From positions 1 to 64,000 of the forward strand of contig CAZVJU010000005.1 of the NCBI GenBank assembly GCA_964627195.1: a DNA stretch of 64,000 nt. The letters run 5' to 3'. The translations under genes and the position numbers were made by a program. Shown one piece after another: positions 16,833 through 26,540 of the stretch. Each line of letters starts with the position of its first letter. The first letter of the stretch is position 1. The notes beneath the pieces are model-generated. The model saw only the letters and a list, made by a program, of their open reading frames with translations. It made no database searches and was not told the DNA's origin. The DNA is from CAZVJU01 sp964627195. Its GTDB lineage: Bacteria > Patescibacteriota > Microgenomatia > UBA8517.

Positions 16833-17342
16833 ATGAAAAAAATACTTACAGTAATAATCCTAGTTATTGTAGCTGGAATTGGTCTTGTGGGAATAGGTGT
16901 TCTTTCGGGTAAAGTTGATCTTCCAGAAAAAAAATTGGAAATAACCGGAGACGAGTCCCCTTTAACTAAAGGAGAAGAGAATGTAATAAAAGATCTGATT
17001 AACTTTGAGCCGGAAAATCTGGTTACAATTGGAAGAATTGAGCCAGGGGAGATTATTTTGATAGACAAAGTTAAACTTGAAGAAGCTGGATTTGTTGTAG
17101 TTTATTCTAAAAATTTTGTTGAACCTGCCACTATTTTGGGTTATAGCAGGAAGTTAGCGAAAGGAGAAACAGCGAGTGTTTACATAAATCTAAGAAGAAA
17201 GATAAATGAAAACGAAACAATTTATGTAGGATTGCGACTTGATGATGGCGATGGTTTTTTTGAAGTAACGGCTAGGTATGATAAAAATATCACCCGCGCA
17301 GACGGTACTCCGATACTTGAGGAGTTTAAAGTAGGTAAATAA
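16833..17342 (+). CDS. Secreted/membrane-anchored DUF7282-like protein
   Basis: A 169-residue protein with an N-terminal hydrophobic signal or anchor (residues 2-25) and one extracytoplasmic beta domain. The phrase GFVVVYSKNFVEPATILGYSRKL, then AKGETASVYINL, and ETIYVGLRLDDGDGFFEV match the pattern I know from DUF7282/cupredoxin-like domains of archaeal and CPR surface proteins. The function is unknown; a role as a surface or electron-carrier fold is speculative. Confidence 0.65.
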   Translation: MKKILTVIILVIVAGIGLVGIGVLSGKVDLPEKKLEITGDESPLTKGEENVIKDLINFEPENLVTIGRIEPGEIILIDKVKLEEAGFVVVYSKNFVEPATILGYSRKLAKGETASVYINLRRKINENETIYVGLRLDDGDGFFEVTARYDKNITRADGTPILEEFKVGK

Positions 17343-17381
17343 ATACTCTTTATGATCTACCCCCCAAACTCTTTTCCCAGG

Positions 17382-17996
17382 TTATTTATTTGTATTTGCT
17401 AAGAGTATGATTTTTCTTCTTTTATAATAAATTAGTCCTTGTTTCTGGAGTGATCTCATTTGCCTTGTTATTGTTTCCCTCGATACGCCAAGCCATCCTG
17501 CTAACTCCTGATGGGTAAATGGTAGTTGGATTGTAGAACCTTTTTTTCCTTGACTCCCGAAGCTGTTGGCAAAATAGGTAATAAGTGAGATAAGTCTCAG
17601 GTGTACGTCATATCCGAGAGCATCCTCCAGACGTTTAACAACACCGTCCAATCCTTTTGCTAGGCGGCGTGTTAAATCAAAGAGGACTCTGGGGTTATCT
17701 TTGAGCATCTTTACTACTTTTTGGTACGGTGCAACTTGCACCTTTATATTATTAACCGATTCGAAATAAAATCTATTTTGTTCACCAGCAAGTTCCAATG
17801 CTATAGGAAAAAAAGACCCTGGCCTATAGATATGAATAGAAATCTTTTCAGCCAAAGAACTTTCCGAATATTGATTAACATTTCCACTGATTAGGTAAAA
17901 TATTTTTTTTATAGGGTCGTCTTTTTTGAGTAGAAGCTTACCCTTTTTATAAGATCTTATTGGAAATTGTGAAAAAAAATCGTCTAATTCTTTCAT
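17382..17996 (-). CDS. Crp/Fnr-family transcription regulator
   Basis: A 204-residue regulator: an N-terminal cyclic-nucleotide-binding-like beta-roll (residues 10-120, IFYLISGNVNQYS, IHIYRPGSFFPIALEL), a dimerisation helix, and a C-terminal winged helix with LPFTHQELAGWLGVSRETITRQMRSL. There is no Fnr-type cysteine cluster, and the canonical cAMP-binding RxS motif is not evident, so the effector is unknown. It is downstream of the methyltransferase-like gene 18026-18556 on the same strand and likely co-transcribed. Confidence 0.92.
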   Translation of the reverse strand: MKELDDFFSQFPIRSYKKGKLLLKKDDPIKKIFYLISGNVNQYSESSLAEKISIHIYRPGSFFPIALELAGEQNRFYFESVNNIKVQVAPYQKVVKMLKDNPRVLFDLTRRLAKGLDGVVKRLEDALGYDVHLRLISLITYFANSFGSQGKKGSTIQLPFTHQELAGWLGVSRETITRQMRSLQKQGLIYYKRRKIILLANTNK

Positions 17997-18025
17997 TTAA
18001 AGTATATTATAGCAATTAAATTTGG

Positions 18026-18556
18026 TTACCGGCCGTAAACATATATTTTTCCGAAGTTGGAATCTTTATTCTCAATCACCTTTTCCGGCTTCCAGTTCTG
18101 AAGCGAAAAAGCATAAGAAACAATTTTCGCACCAGAGTGTAATTCACTTTTAAGCTTGTCTCTTAATTTAGCGTTAGTTTCATGAAGTAAAAAAAGTGTC
18201 ACAACATCCGCATTTTTCAAGTTTACTTTGAAAAAGTCGCTACGAATTATTTTAGCTCTACTTTTTAGCCCGAAAAGAAAAATCATAATTCTGGAATATA
18301 AAACTTTAAGAGGATCTATTTCGATTCCGTATGCTTTTGCTCCCTGATAAGAAGCAGCAATCACAATTCTACCGTCTCCTGAACCTAAATCATAAAGAAT
18401 ATCCGTACTTTTAAGATTGGCAGCTTGAAGCATCCTCCATACAACGCTGGGTTCGCTGGGGACAAAAGGTGCACCTTTTTGAGTAGTTAAGTCAGTATAT
18501 GATGGCCATAAAAAGTAAATGAGAGCGATTATAAGAACGATTACAACGGGCGCCAT
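18026..18556 (-). CDS. Membrane-anchored SAM-binding protein (DOT1/methyltransferase-like)
   Basis: A 176-residue protein with an N-terminal membrane helix (residues 3-18), then a Rossmann methyltransferase core: LYDLGSGDGRIVIAASYQGAKAYGIEIDPLKV (motif I and acidic residue), DFFKVNLKNADVVTLFLLHETN (motif IV region). This type of short methyltransferase with LYDLGSGDGR is widespread in bacteria and archaea with unclear substrates. It is upstream of the Crp/Fnr regulator on the same strand with a 29-nt gap. Confidence 0.78.
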   Translation of the reverse strand: MAPVVIVLIIALIYFLWPSYTDLTTQKGAPFVPSEPSVVWRMLQAANLKSTDILYDLGSGDGRIVIAASYQGAKAYGIEIDPLKVLYSRIMIFLFGLKSRAKIIRSDFFKVNLKNADVVTLFLLHETNAKLRDKLKSELHSGAKIVSYAFSLQNWKPEKVIENKDSNFGKIYVYGR

Positions 18557-18704
18557 AGCTAAAGTGTACTATACTGCTTACTTCACTGAAAGCAGTATTA
18601 CTTTAAAAATAGCCAAGCTATTGATTGTAATAAAAAGAAAGGGTATAAATATAACTATATTTACTTTTTACGCTACCTTAGATGGTTTGATAGAGATATA
18701 TTTC

Positions 18705-19025
18705 ATGGACTATTTTACCAAAGCAAAAGCATACCTTTCCGCACTAGATTCTGCCAAGGCAGATCCTCTAGATAGGAAGGCAAAAGAGCTTATTGAGGAT
18801 GGGGTTGCGTATGAACGAGCTTCTCAAGCTTTGAGAAGAAGGTTTTCCAGGGGTGCAGTTAATGTGGAAAGTGTTGATAGAGGAGGTCGCGAGACTAGCA
18901 TAAAAAGGGAAAAAGTCGGTGGTAAATATAGATATATGATACAAGGAGCTGACGGGAATTGGTTTGAACCGGATGAAAGAATTTGGGTAGTTTCTATGTA
19001 TGCACTTTGGCAAGACTCCAAGTAG
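18705..19025 (+). CDS. Hypothetical soluble protein
   Basis: A 106-residue charged protein with no membrane segment. The N-terminal half looks helical (AKAYLSALDSAKADPLDRKAKELIEDG), followed by a basic stretch RRRFSRG and a C-terminal GGKYRYMIQGADGNWFEPDERIW. The frame extends upstream across the divergent gene start, but that part is hydrophobic and shadow-like, so the ATG at 18705 is chosen. The function is not recognised. Confidence 0.55.
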   Translation: MDYFTKAKAYLSALDSAKADPLDRKAKELIEDGVAYERASQALRRRFSRGAVNVESVDRGGRETSIKREKVGGKYRYMIQGADGNWFEPDERIWVVSMYALWQDSK

Positions 19026-19082
19026 TTATCCACCTCAAGGTACTTGTTTAATTATGCTGTTTTGCTTTAGTATGAATTAAAT

Positions 19083-19538
19083 ATGGTCAAATTTACTTTT
19101 TTTCCAATTGCTCTTAAAAACAGATTTCCTAAGGACTTTAAAAAGCTCTTCCTCTATTTTTATATTTTCGGGATCGTCTCAGGATTACTTTTGCTTTTCC
19201 TTTACGGTTTTTTCCACTCTATGGTTTTTTGTTCTTCGCTTTTAGGAGAGAAAGTTTGCACTCCAACCGGAATTTTTGTCATAATTGTCCTTTCTCTCCC
19301 CGGTTATTTAATAGCAGGAAACATCTTGGCTTTTATAACCGAACTTCCTTGGGTTATCTCCCTCCTTGTAGTTGTAGTAACTTCGGGATTCTTTTATTTT
19401 TTGTTTGGGGTGGTTATTGACAGAGCCCGAGGCAAAAAGCTTACCGCCAAAGAGCTGAATAAAATTATCATTATTACTTCGTTTCTTATACTTCTTCTTT
19501 TATTGTTTTCTTTATTAAATAATATAAAAGGCCAGTGA
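19083..19538 (+). CDS. Polytopic membrane protein, unknown
   Basis: A 151-residue protein with four predicted helices (about residues 22-44, 63-88, 90-112 and 126-145) and a basic N terminus (KNRFPKDFKK). No family is recognised. Its stop overlaps the GTG start of the DUF2207 gene by four bases, so the two are translationally coupled and may work together in the membrane. Confidence 0.65.
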   Translation: MVKFTFFPIALKNRFPKDFKKLFLYFYIFGIVSGLLLLFLYGFFHSMVFCSSLLGEKVCTPTGIFVIIVLSLPGYLIAGNILAFITELPWVISLLVVVVTSGFFYFLFGVVIDRARGKKLTAKELNKIIIITSFLILLLLLFSLLNNIKGQ

Positions 19539-21403
19539 AAAAATTATTTTTTTTATTAATCTGCCTTTACCTAATTATCCTGCCGTCTGATATTAGGGCC
19601 CAGGCGGGGGATAACGGAAGTAAAAATGACTATGTAATTACAGATTTCTCTTCAGATGTAGAGGTACAAAAAGACACATCACTTAGTGTTACTGAGTCGA
19701 TTAAGGTTAATTTTCCCTCTCCGAGACACGGAATATATAGAATCATACCAGTCACTTATTATGTCAGAGGTAAAACCCTAAATACAAAATTGAAAGTTGT
19801 GAGTATTAAAGACAGTAAAGGTAATTCATTACCCTATGAAAAAAGTAGACGTGGTCAGAGTATTAGTTTAAAAATCGGTAGCCCCGACGCTATGCTTACC
19901 GGACTGCAGACTTATATTATTAGTTATGAAGTTGAGAGGGTAGTAGAGAGATATGCCACCCATGACGAGATTTATTGGAATGTGACCGGGAGCGAGTGGG
20001 ATACAGATATTTTAAGTGCGAGTACTGTAGTTTCTTCTCCTTACGCAAAAATTATAAGAACCGAATGTTTTGCGGGACCTGTCGGAACAACTAGCCGTGA
20101 GTGTGTCACTGAATGGTCCGATAAGGAAAGTTCCTCTTCTGCAGAAAATCGTCTCGGGTATGGACAAGATTTCAATGTAGTAGTTGCACTTGCCAAAAAC
20201 AACGAACTTGTTTTCCCAAGTAAGTATGAGATAGTGCTTTCCAACATTGTTGACAATTGGGGCTACTTATTTGCATTTTTACCCTTTGGGCTAATACTTT
20301 ATTTTTGGTACAAGAAAGGAAGGGACAGACGCTATAGTGCAGACACTGTTTATTACAAACTGGAGGATGCAAAAGAAACTCTTGTCAATCCCTTCGTTCG
20401 AAAATTCCTACCCATGATTTATCATCCCATTCAGGGTTTGACTCCATCACAAGTTGGTACGATTGTCGATGACAAGGTAGACATCCACGATATTGTTGCG
20501 GAAATAGTCGAGCTTGCAAGACTTGGGTTTTTGCGCATAGAAAAAGTCGACAAGGCTAAGCTTATAGGCAAAGAAACCGATTACGTATTTTTTAAGTTGG
20601 AGAAGGATATCAGCAGCCTGAAAGACTACCAATTATATCTTCTGACGAAATTATTTGATGAAGATTATCATGAAAAAATGGTAAAAGAACTTGAAAAGCT
20701 ATTTAAGAATGATGATAGAAAATTAAAAGAGACAATAGGACTTGCAAACCAAAATTCACTTAGTCTCTTGTCTTCACTGAAAAATAAATTTTATTTACAT
20801 TTAGAAGAATTTAGAAAGGAACTTTATAAGTCGCTTGACGATGAAAAGATTTTCGAGGGGAAACCTGATAGTGTTCGAGCTAAATGGATAGGAATTTTCA
20901 TAGCTATTGAAGTACTTACTGGCATAATTCTTTTCACTTTCCTAAATCTTACTGCTAATTATATCCCGCTTGTAATTTCCGGAGTGTTATCAGTTCCCTC
21001 GTTCTTTTTTGCATATTCTATGCCCAGAAAAACTGCCTGGGGATATTCACTGTTGCAACAGATTAAAGGTCTTTCGTTCTATCTTAAAAAGGGTAAATGG
21101 AGAGTTGAGGTTGCCGAGAAGCATCTCTTTTTTGAGGAAATGATTCCTTTGGCAATATCACTTGGAGTGATTGATAAATTGACCCGCGATATGGCAGATT
21201 TGGGTGTAGCCTCGCCATCGTATTTTGTCGGATCCGGTTCCGGTGTTATATATTCTGATTTGCGAGCATTTGAGTCAAGCGCTTCGAGTAATTTACTGTC
21301 GGCTCCGGGAGGTAAGGGTAGCTCATCCTGGTCCGGAGGCTCAGGCTTTTCAGGCGGTTCTTCAGGTGGGGGTTTCGGGGGAGGCGGAGGAGGAAGCTGG
21401 TAG
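19535..21403 (+). CDS. DUF2207 predicted membrane protein
   Basis: A 622-residue envelope protein with an N-terminal signal peptide (LFFLLICLYLIILPSDIRA), then an extracytoplasmic beta-rich DUF2207 domain (DYVITDFSSDVEVQKDTSLSVTESI, PSPRHGIYRIIPVTY) to about residue 230. Membrane helices lie near 243-262 and 445-490. A cytosolic region lies between them, and the C terminus is low complexity, ending GGGFGGGGGGSW, characteristic of the family. The start is GTG, coupled to the preceding membrane gene. The function is unknown; such proteins often co-occur with LemA, which is present elsewhere in this window. Confidence 0.9.
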   Translation: MKKLFFLLICLYLIILPSDIRAQAGDNGSKNDYVITDFSSDVEVQKDTSLSVTESIKVNFPSPRHGIYRIIPVTYYVRGKTLNTKLKVVSIKDSKGNSLPYEKSRRGQSISLKIGSPDAMLTGLQTYIISYEVERVVERYATHDEIYWNVTGSEWDTDILSASTVVSSPYAKIIRTECFAGPVGTTSRECVTEWSDKESSSSAENRLGYGQDFNVVVALAKNNELVFPSKYEIVLSNIVDNWGYLFAFLPFGLILYFWYKKGRDRRYSADTVYYKLEDAKETLVNPFVRKFLPMIYHPIQGLTPSQVGTIVDDKVDIHDIVAEIVELARLGFLRIEKVDKAKLIGKETDYVFFKLEKDISSLKDYQLYLLTKLFDEDYHEKMVKELEKLFKNDDRKLKETIGLANQNSLSLLSSLKNKFYLHLEEFRKELYKSLDDEKIFEGKPDSVRAKWIGIFIAIEVLTGIILFTFLNLTANYIPLVISGVLSVPSFFFAYSMPRKTAWGYSLLQQIKGLSFYLKKGKWRVEVAEKHLFFEEMIPLAISLGVIDKLTRDMADLGVASPSYFVGSGSGVIYSDLRAFESSASSNLLSAPGGKGSSSWSGGSGFSGGSSGGGFGGGGGGSW

Positions 21404-21424
21404 TTTAAGGCTAGAAAAACTAGA

Positions 21425-23170
21425 CTAGTCCCTTTTTTTATACAGTAGTAAATAAAATCCGGATATAAAAAGGGCAAGAAGTGTAATTACTAAAGAATAC
21501 TTTCTAACTTGTGTTTCTTGAAAAACCAACTCTACTTGATTTCTTCCTTCATTCAAGTAGAAAGTTATTATTCCAGGATATTTTTCGTCGGAAAATAAAA
21601 TTTGTCTTTCCTTGCCATTAATCAGTAATCTCCAACCCGGAAAATAACTCGTATTTTCTTTTACTAAGCCTTGTCTTTTAGTGTCGATTAAATAAGTGTG
21701 GAGAGTAGTTTTTCTTTTTTCTTGGATTATATGTATATCACCCGTGATTGCCTCTATATGTTTATCCGGAAGAGTACTGAAACAGTTAGGTTCTTTGACC
21801 GATAGATATAGTGCCGGCCAGAAACATTCTCCTGAAGCTGAAATGGAAGGAATTTCTCTTGAAATCTGATCATCTTTTATTTGGGGAATATTTTTTCTAT
21901 TTCCCCAGTTCAAGATAGTCGTGCCGACAGTAATGGCTATAAGTAAATAATAGAGCTTGGTGCTCTTAAGATGACTTGAGATATAAGCAGCCAGAGCCGA
22001 GGTAGTTAGAGCAAGAGTTGCAAGGGGTCTATAGGTTAACATCATTTTCGTAAGAAAGCTGACTGCGTACCAAATCTGCTCGCTTATTCCCTGCATGAGA
22101 AAAATTAAAGCCAGACTTACTAAAAAAAAGAAAAGAAAAAAGTTATCTCTCTTTTTTTTACTTACAATTAGATAACAAGATGCTGCAAGTACGAGCCAAT
22201 GGCCGTAACCTACTACGAAGGCCAATTCCCCATGCGGGCCCTGAAAAAGAAATCCATAACGCCAGGGAGAGTAAAAAAAGCTAGTAAAAGGATAAAATTC
22301 CAAGTTTATTTTCACGAAGGCTCCCTGAGCGTACTTTGATTCTAAAAAGACAGGCAACCAGTAATATGCTGAGAGTAATAGTCCAAGAATGTGGGAAATG
22401 TATACTTGTAAAACTTCAACCAATTTTTTACCTCGCCTGATAAAAATAGGGTACGATGTAATTATTCCGAATCCTAATAAAGACAATGCCGGGTGTGAAA
22501 GTACTAAGAGTGCAATAGATAATCCCCCCAAAAATTTATACAAGAAAGAGTTATTTCTGATCGCTTTGTCAATAAAAAAAAGGGATAAAGGCAAAAAGAC
22601 AAATGCAGTCATTTCACCAATGTCTGATCGAAAATGCATATCTACGAGATGGTATGGGGCGAATAAATAAAAAATACTTCCTAAAAAGGCATTTCGGGAA
22701 GACACATGATTTTTTAGCCAGAAGTACATGGTTAGACCGGAAGAAATATATGTTGATATAAGCAAAAGTTTTACACTATTTATAAAATTGGCTCCAAGGA
22801 AATGATAAAAGGAAGCTAGGTAATACGGTAAGGGATAAACAAATTCGAATAGGGCATAGCCGAAAGTTGCGTTTAATTCTCCTGCCCATCTTGGAATGAG
22901 TATCCCCTCAGCTAGATTTTTATAGAAAGACATAGTTCTCGTAACATGTATGGTAAAATCCCCACTTTCATATACTCCCTCTCTAAACACACTGATTATT
23001 GGAAGAAACGAGAATCCAAAAAGTAATAATGGATAAGATAATTTTTTTTGGGGGAATAATATTTTAATAAGAATAAGTAACGTCAAATAAAGAAAAAGAG
23101 ATATCAGACCGACAAAGACCATTTTGTAAGGGATGTAGGTTAGAAAGGATTGAAGATTTTCGTTTAACAC
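21425..23170 (-). CDS. Large polytopic membrane protein (GT-C/YfhO-like)
   Basis: A 581-residue protein with around twelve hydrophobic helices and an extracytoplasmic loop after the first span containing FREGVYESGDFTIHVTRTMSFYKNLAEG. This matches the 6-pyruvoyl-tetrahydropterin-synthase-related membrane family often labelled YfhO-like. The C-terminal beta domain (PGWRLLINGKERQILFSDEKYPGIITFYLNEGRNQVELVF) and final span fit that group. A role in transferring lipid-linked sugars is likely from fold and location at the edge of the polysaccharide locus, but is inference. It is divergent from the GT4 gene. Confidence 0.72.
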   Translation of the reverse strand: MLNENLQSFLTYIPYKMVFVGLISLFLYLTLLILIKILFPQKKLSYPLLLFGFSFLPIISVFREGVYESGDFTIHVTRTMSFYKNLAEGILIPRWAGELNATFGYALFEFVYPLPYYLASFYHFLGANFINSVKLLLISTYISSGLTMYFWLKNHVSSRNAFLGSIFYLFAPYHLVDMHFRSDIGEMTAFVFLPLSLFFIDKAIRNNSFLYKFLGGLSIALLVLSHPALSLLGFGIITSYPIFIRRGKKLVEVLQVYISHILGLLLSAYYWLPVFLESKYAQGAFVKINLEFYPFTSFFYSPWRYGFLFQGPHGELAFVVGYGHWLVLAASCYLIVSKKKRDNFFLFFFLVSLALIFLMQGISEQIWYAVSFLTKMMLTYRPLATLALTTSALAAYISSHLKSTKLYYLLIAITVGTTILNWGNRKNIPQIKDDQISREIPSISASGECFWPALYLSVKEPNCFSTLPDKHIEAITGDIHIIQEKRKTTLHTYLIDTKRQGLVKENTSYFPGWRLLINGKERQILFSDEKYPGIITFYLNEGRNQVELVFQETQVRKYSLVITLLALFISGFYLLLYKKRD

Positions 23171-23217
23171 ATTTTTTGTAGTATAGTTTGAAAAAGACTA
23201 ATGTAAAATTAGTAAAA

Positions 23218-24222
23218 ATGAAAATCCTCTTTTTAACACGAACTTTTTATCCTCATATTGGTGGAGTAGAAAAGCACATTAAAGAAATAGGTTTAATGCT
23301 AATTAGGGAAGGTCATAATGTTACTGTACTTACAACAAAATATGAAAGATACTTATCGTCGTATGAAAGTCTTAAAGCAATAAAAATAATTAGATTTTTT
23401 CAACCAGAAATTAAATACCTTGGACTTTTATATACTTGGTTTTGGATATTAAAAAATCGTGATTTATTTAAAGAAAGCGATATTATTCATATCCACGATG
23501 TGTTTATTTGGTATTTACCACTTAAAATTCTGCTTCCGAGAAAAAAGGTTTTTGTTACTTTTCACGGTAGGTGGGGAAAATACCCAATTCCATGGCAAGA
23601 TATAATCCAGAAAAGAATAGGAGCAAAGCTCTCTGATGGGGTTATATGTATAGGCAAATATATAGCCAAGAACTATAGAATTAAAGCTGATATTATTACT
23701 TTCGGTGCAACCAATTTATCAAGAGTCAAATATAAAAAAGATAAAAAACTAGTGGTTTACGTTGGAAGATTGGACAAAGATATTGCTTTGGATACGCTTT
23801 TTGAATTCATAAAAAAGTTAAAGGGCTACAGAATAGTATTTTGCGGAGACGGCAAACTCGCATATAAGGCTAGAGTGTATGGAGATGTAAGAGGGTTTGT
23901 AGATCCCAAACCTTTTTATAAAAAAGCTAAATATTGCCTGGCTTCGGGATACCTAACAGTAATGGAGGCCTTAGCTTCTAAGTGTTTAGTTTTCGTAACC
24001 TATGACAATCCTCTCCAGAAAGATTATTATGAACTTACACCCTTCAGAAAATTTATAGTTTATTCGAAAGATTCTAACGAGTTATATCGTAAGTTTTCTT
24101 ATTACCAACGGAATATTGACTCTGGGCGGGAAATTATTGCAGGAGGTTATAACTGGGTAAGAAAGCAGAATTGGAGAGAAATGGTTGATAATTATTACAA
24201 GTTATGGGGACTAAAGAGATGA
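23218..24222 (+). CDS. Glycosyltransferase family 4
   Basis: A 334-residue GT-B enzyme. The N-terminal domain begins MKILFLTRTFYPHIGGVEKHI, the usual GT4 opening with the GG loop. The C-terminal domain has LVVYVGRLDKDIALDTLFEFI and YLTVMEALASKCLVFV, where the acidic nucleotide-sugar site is reduced compared with the classic E-x7-E. The frame reaches a TTG ten codons upstream, but the ATG at 23218, with TGTAAAAT 8 nt before it, is a better start. First gene of a tightly packed plus-strand polysaccharide cluster. Confidence 0.88.
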   Translation: MKILFLTRTFYPHIGGVEKHIKEIGLMLIREGHNVTVLTTKYERYLSSYESLKAIKIIRFFQPEIKYLGLLYTWFWILKNRDLFKESDIIHIHDVFIWYLPLKILLPRKKVFVTFHGRWGKYPIPWQDIIQKRIGAKLSDGVICIGKYIAKNYRIKADIITFGATNLSRVKYKKDKKLVVYVGRLDKDIALDTLFEFIKKLKGYRIVFCGDGKLAYKARVYGDVRGFVDPKPFYKKAKYCLASGYLTVMEALASKCLVFVTYDNPLQKDYYELTPFRKFIVYSKDSNELYRKFSYYQRNIDSGREIIAGGYNWVRKQNWREMVDNYYKLWGLKR

Positions 24223-25205
24223 AAATTTCAGTTTGTATCACTATCTATAATGAGCAAGTAAGTATTTCGAAAGTAATAGAGGGTCTTTTAAACCAGTCAA
24301 AAAAACCTGACGAGATAGTAATTGTAGATGGCGGATCAGTGGATGCAACAGTGAAGATAATACAACATTGGCAAAGAAAAAGTGGGAAAATAAAACTAGT
24401 AGTTCAAAAATGTACTCCATCTGAAGGAAGAAATCTAGCAGTAGAATTGTCCAGGAACGATATCATAGCGATGACAGATGCCGGGTGTGTTGCAGAAAGA
24501 GACTGGCTTAAATACTTAATGGCTCCTTTTACCAATGAAAAAATAGACATTGTTGCTGGTTTTTACACAATGAGGGTTAGAAGTCCCTTGCAGAAGGCCT
24601 TGGCGGTATTTTTAGGTGTCCACCCTGATGATTTTGACATAAATTACTTACCATCAGCTCGGTCAATTGCCTTTAGAAAGGAAGCGTGGGAGAAAATTGG
24701 CGGTTTTCCAGAAGATCTCGATGACACTGCAGAGGATACTGTTTTTAATTACAAAGCTTTAAAAGAAGACTTAAAGATAGCGAGGGTGAGTGATGCTAGG
24801 GTAGAGTGGCGAGAAATTCCTAACTCGTTTTTAGAAGGTGTTAAGAAAATATATTATTATGCTAAGGGCGACGCTAAAAGCGGAATATGGTACTATCCTT
24901 CTATAAGTATTACGTCGCACAATATGAAAGCAGTTTTAAAGATTCTCCGTTACTTACTTGGTTTCTCTTTATTTGTTTATGGTTTATATAATCCTTTGGC
25001 ACTCTTAGTGTTTCTCACACTTTTAGCACTTTATTCCGTTTGGTCTTTTAGAAAAGTTTATTCGAAATATAAGGATTGGAAGGCAGGAATATGGGGGATA
25101 GTGTTTCAATTTTGTTCGGATGTCGTTGTAACTACTGGTTTTCTGAAAGGTGTTATAACAGTTTCGAGGAAACCACGCCCTATTAGCGCGGGGAGGACGT
25201 CATAG
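24219..25205 (+). CDS. Glycosyltransferase family 2 with C-terminal membrane helices
   Basis: A 328-residue inverting GT-A enzyme. MKISVCITIYNEQVSISKVIEGLLNQSKKPDEIVIVDGGSVDAT is the nucleotide-sugar fold, AMTDAGCV carries the DxD-like site, and DLDDTAEDTVF the acceptor-site acids. Two membrane spans follow around residues 245-285. ATGA overlaps the preceding gene. The final residues (KPRPISAGRTS) come from a palindromic repeat at 25166-25204, so the native C terminus appears replaced by repeat sequence. Confidence 0.88.
   Translation: MKISVCITIYNEQVSISKVIEGLLNQSKKPDEIVIVDGGSVDATVKIIQHWQRKSGKIKLVVQKCTPSEGRNLAVELSRNDIIAMTDAGCVAERDWLKYLMAPFTNEKIDIVAGFYTMRVRSPLQKALAVFLGVHPDDFDINYLPSARSIAFRKEAWEKIGGFPEDLDDTAEDTVFNYKALKEDLKIARVSDARVEWREIPNSFLEGVKKIYYYAKGDAKSGIWYYPSISITSHNMKAVLKILRYLLGFSLFVYGLYNPLALLVFLTLLALYSVWSFRKVYSKYKDWKAGIWGIVFQFCSDVVVTTGFLKGVITVSRKPRPISAGRTS
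25166..25204. repeat. Palindromic repeat inside the 3' end of the GT2 gene
   Basis: GAGGAAAC, then CGCCCTATTAGCGCG, then GGGAGGACGTCAT. It aligns with the copy at 16384-16422 with a few changes and supplies the last residues and stop of the GT2 reading frame. Confidence 0.65.
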
Positions 25206-25313
25206 ATGGGTAAAAAAGTTTGCTTGTGATGAATACTTAAATATTACAAGTCAAAAAATCTCTTGATCAGATGACATGGTAACTTTGTATTAATTTACTA
25301 TACAATACTGCTG

Positions 25314-26540
25314 ATGGGCTACTTTAAAACAACAATAAAAGGGGTAGCTTGGATGGGGGCACTCCGTAGCCTTACACGAGTGATTGCTTTTGTTAAAATT
25401 GTAGTTCTCGCTCGTATGCTTTCTCCTTTACAATTCGGTTTGTTTGGTATAGCTTCACTTGTTTTGGCTTTCCTTGAAATTTTAACAGAGACAGGGATTA
25501 ACGCTTTTCTGATCCAGGAGGATTCAAAAATTGAAGAATATTTAAATTCGGCTTGGGTCGTTTCTATTTTTAGGGGATTACTAATTTCCTTTTCAGTATT
25601 AGTTTTGAGCATACCGATAGCTTTATTTTTTAATACTCCAGAAGCGACAAGACTTCTGATTCTGATGAGCAGTGCACCGCTTTTAAGAGGTTTTATTAAC
25701 CCGACAGTAATAAGATTTCAAAAAGACCTTCAATTTAAAAAGGAATTTTATTTTAGGCTCTGTATTTTTTCTTTTGACGCAGTAATAACTATTTTATTGG
25801 TATTTAGTACAAGAAGTGCAGAAAGCTTGGTTTGGGGCATGGTCGGGTCGACTTTGTTTGAGTTAATTTTATCTTGGTTAGTAATTAGACCTTTTCCTAA
25901 GATAGAGTTTGAGAAAGACAGAGTTAGAAAAGTATTTAACCGTGGGAAATGGCTAACATTAGCAGGTACTTTTGAATACTTTTTCCAACATGGTGACGAT
26001 ATTGTTGTCGGTAAACTTCTTAATACTACATCCTTGGGTATATATCAAATTGCATACAAAGTTTCTACCTTGCCGATAACTGAAGGTGGAGAAATAATCA
26101 GTAAAGTAGTGTTTCCGGTTTATGTAAAAATTTCAGAAGATAAGAAAAGACTTAAAAAGGCCTATTTAAAAGTCTTAGGTGCAATATCAGTAATTATAGT
26201 TCCTTTTGGTTTACTTCTTTTTCTTTTTGCTGAACCTTTTGTAACGATTTTCCTTGGTAGCCAGTGGTTAGATGCTATACCGGTGCTTAGAGTGTTAGCT
26301 GTTTTTGGGGTAATTAGAGCGATCTCGGGTTCTTCCTCAGCTTTATTTTTAGCCTTAAAAAAGCAAAAATATATAACATTGGTTACTTTCGTCAGTATTT
26401 TAGGTCTTGCCATAACAATATTACCCCTTGTTAATGCTTATGGAATAGTTGGGGCTGCTCTCTCTACAATAATAGGTTCGGTTGCTGCAATCCCCGTAAT
26501 GTATCATTTCTTAAGGAAGGAGTTGTATGCGAAGGGTTGA
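25314..26540 (+). CDS. Polysaccharide flippase (Wzx/PST family)
   Basis: A 408-residue MOP-superfamily exporter with about twelve membrane helices, expected to flip lipid-linked oligosaccharide units across the membrane. The N terminus TTIKGVAWMGALRSLTRVIAFVKIVVLARMLSPLQFGLFGIA is the Polysacc_synt signature, with TETGINAFLIQ next. TACAAT at 25301-25306 lies 7 nt before the ATG, so a new transcript may start here. The next gene begins inside its 3' end (14-base overlap). Confidence 0.92.
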   Translation: MGYFKTTIKGVAWMGALRSLTRVIAFVKIVVLARMLSPLQFGLFGIASLVLAFLEILTETGINAFLIQEDSKIEEYLNSAWVVSIFRGLLISFSVLVLSIPIALFFNTPEATRLLILMSSAPLLRGFINPTVIRFQKDLQFKKEFYFRLCIFSFDAVITILLVFSTRSAESLVWGMVGSTLFELILSWLVIRPFPKIEFEKDRVRKVFNRGKWLTLAGTFEYFFQHGDDIVVGKLLNTTSLGIYQIAYKVSTLPITEGGEIISKVVFPVYVKISEDKKRLKKAYLKVLGAISVIIVPFGLLLFLFAEPFVTIFLGSQWLDAIPVLRVLAVFGVIRAISGSSSALFLALKKQKYITLVTFVSILGLAITILPLVNAYGIVGAALSTIIGSVAAIPVMYHFLRKELYAKG

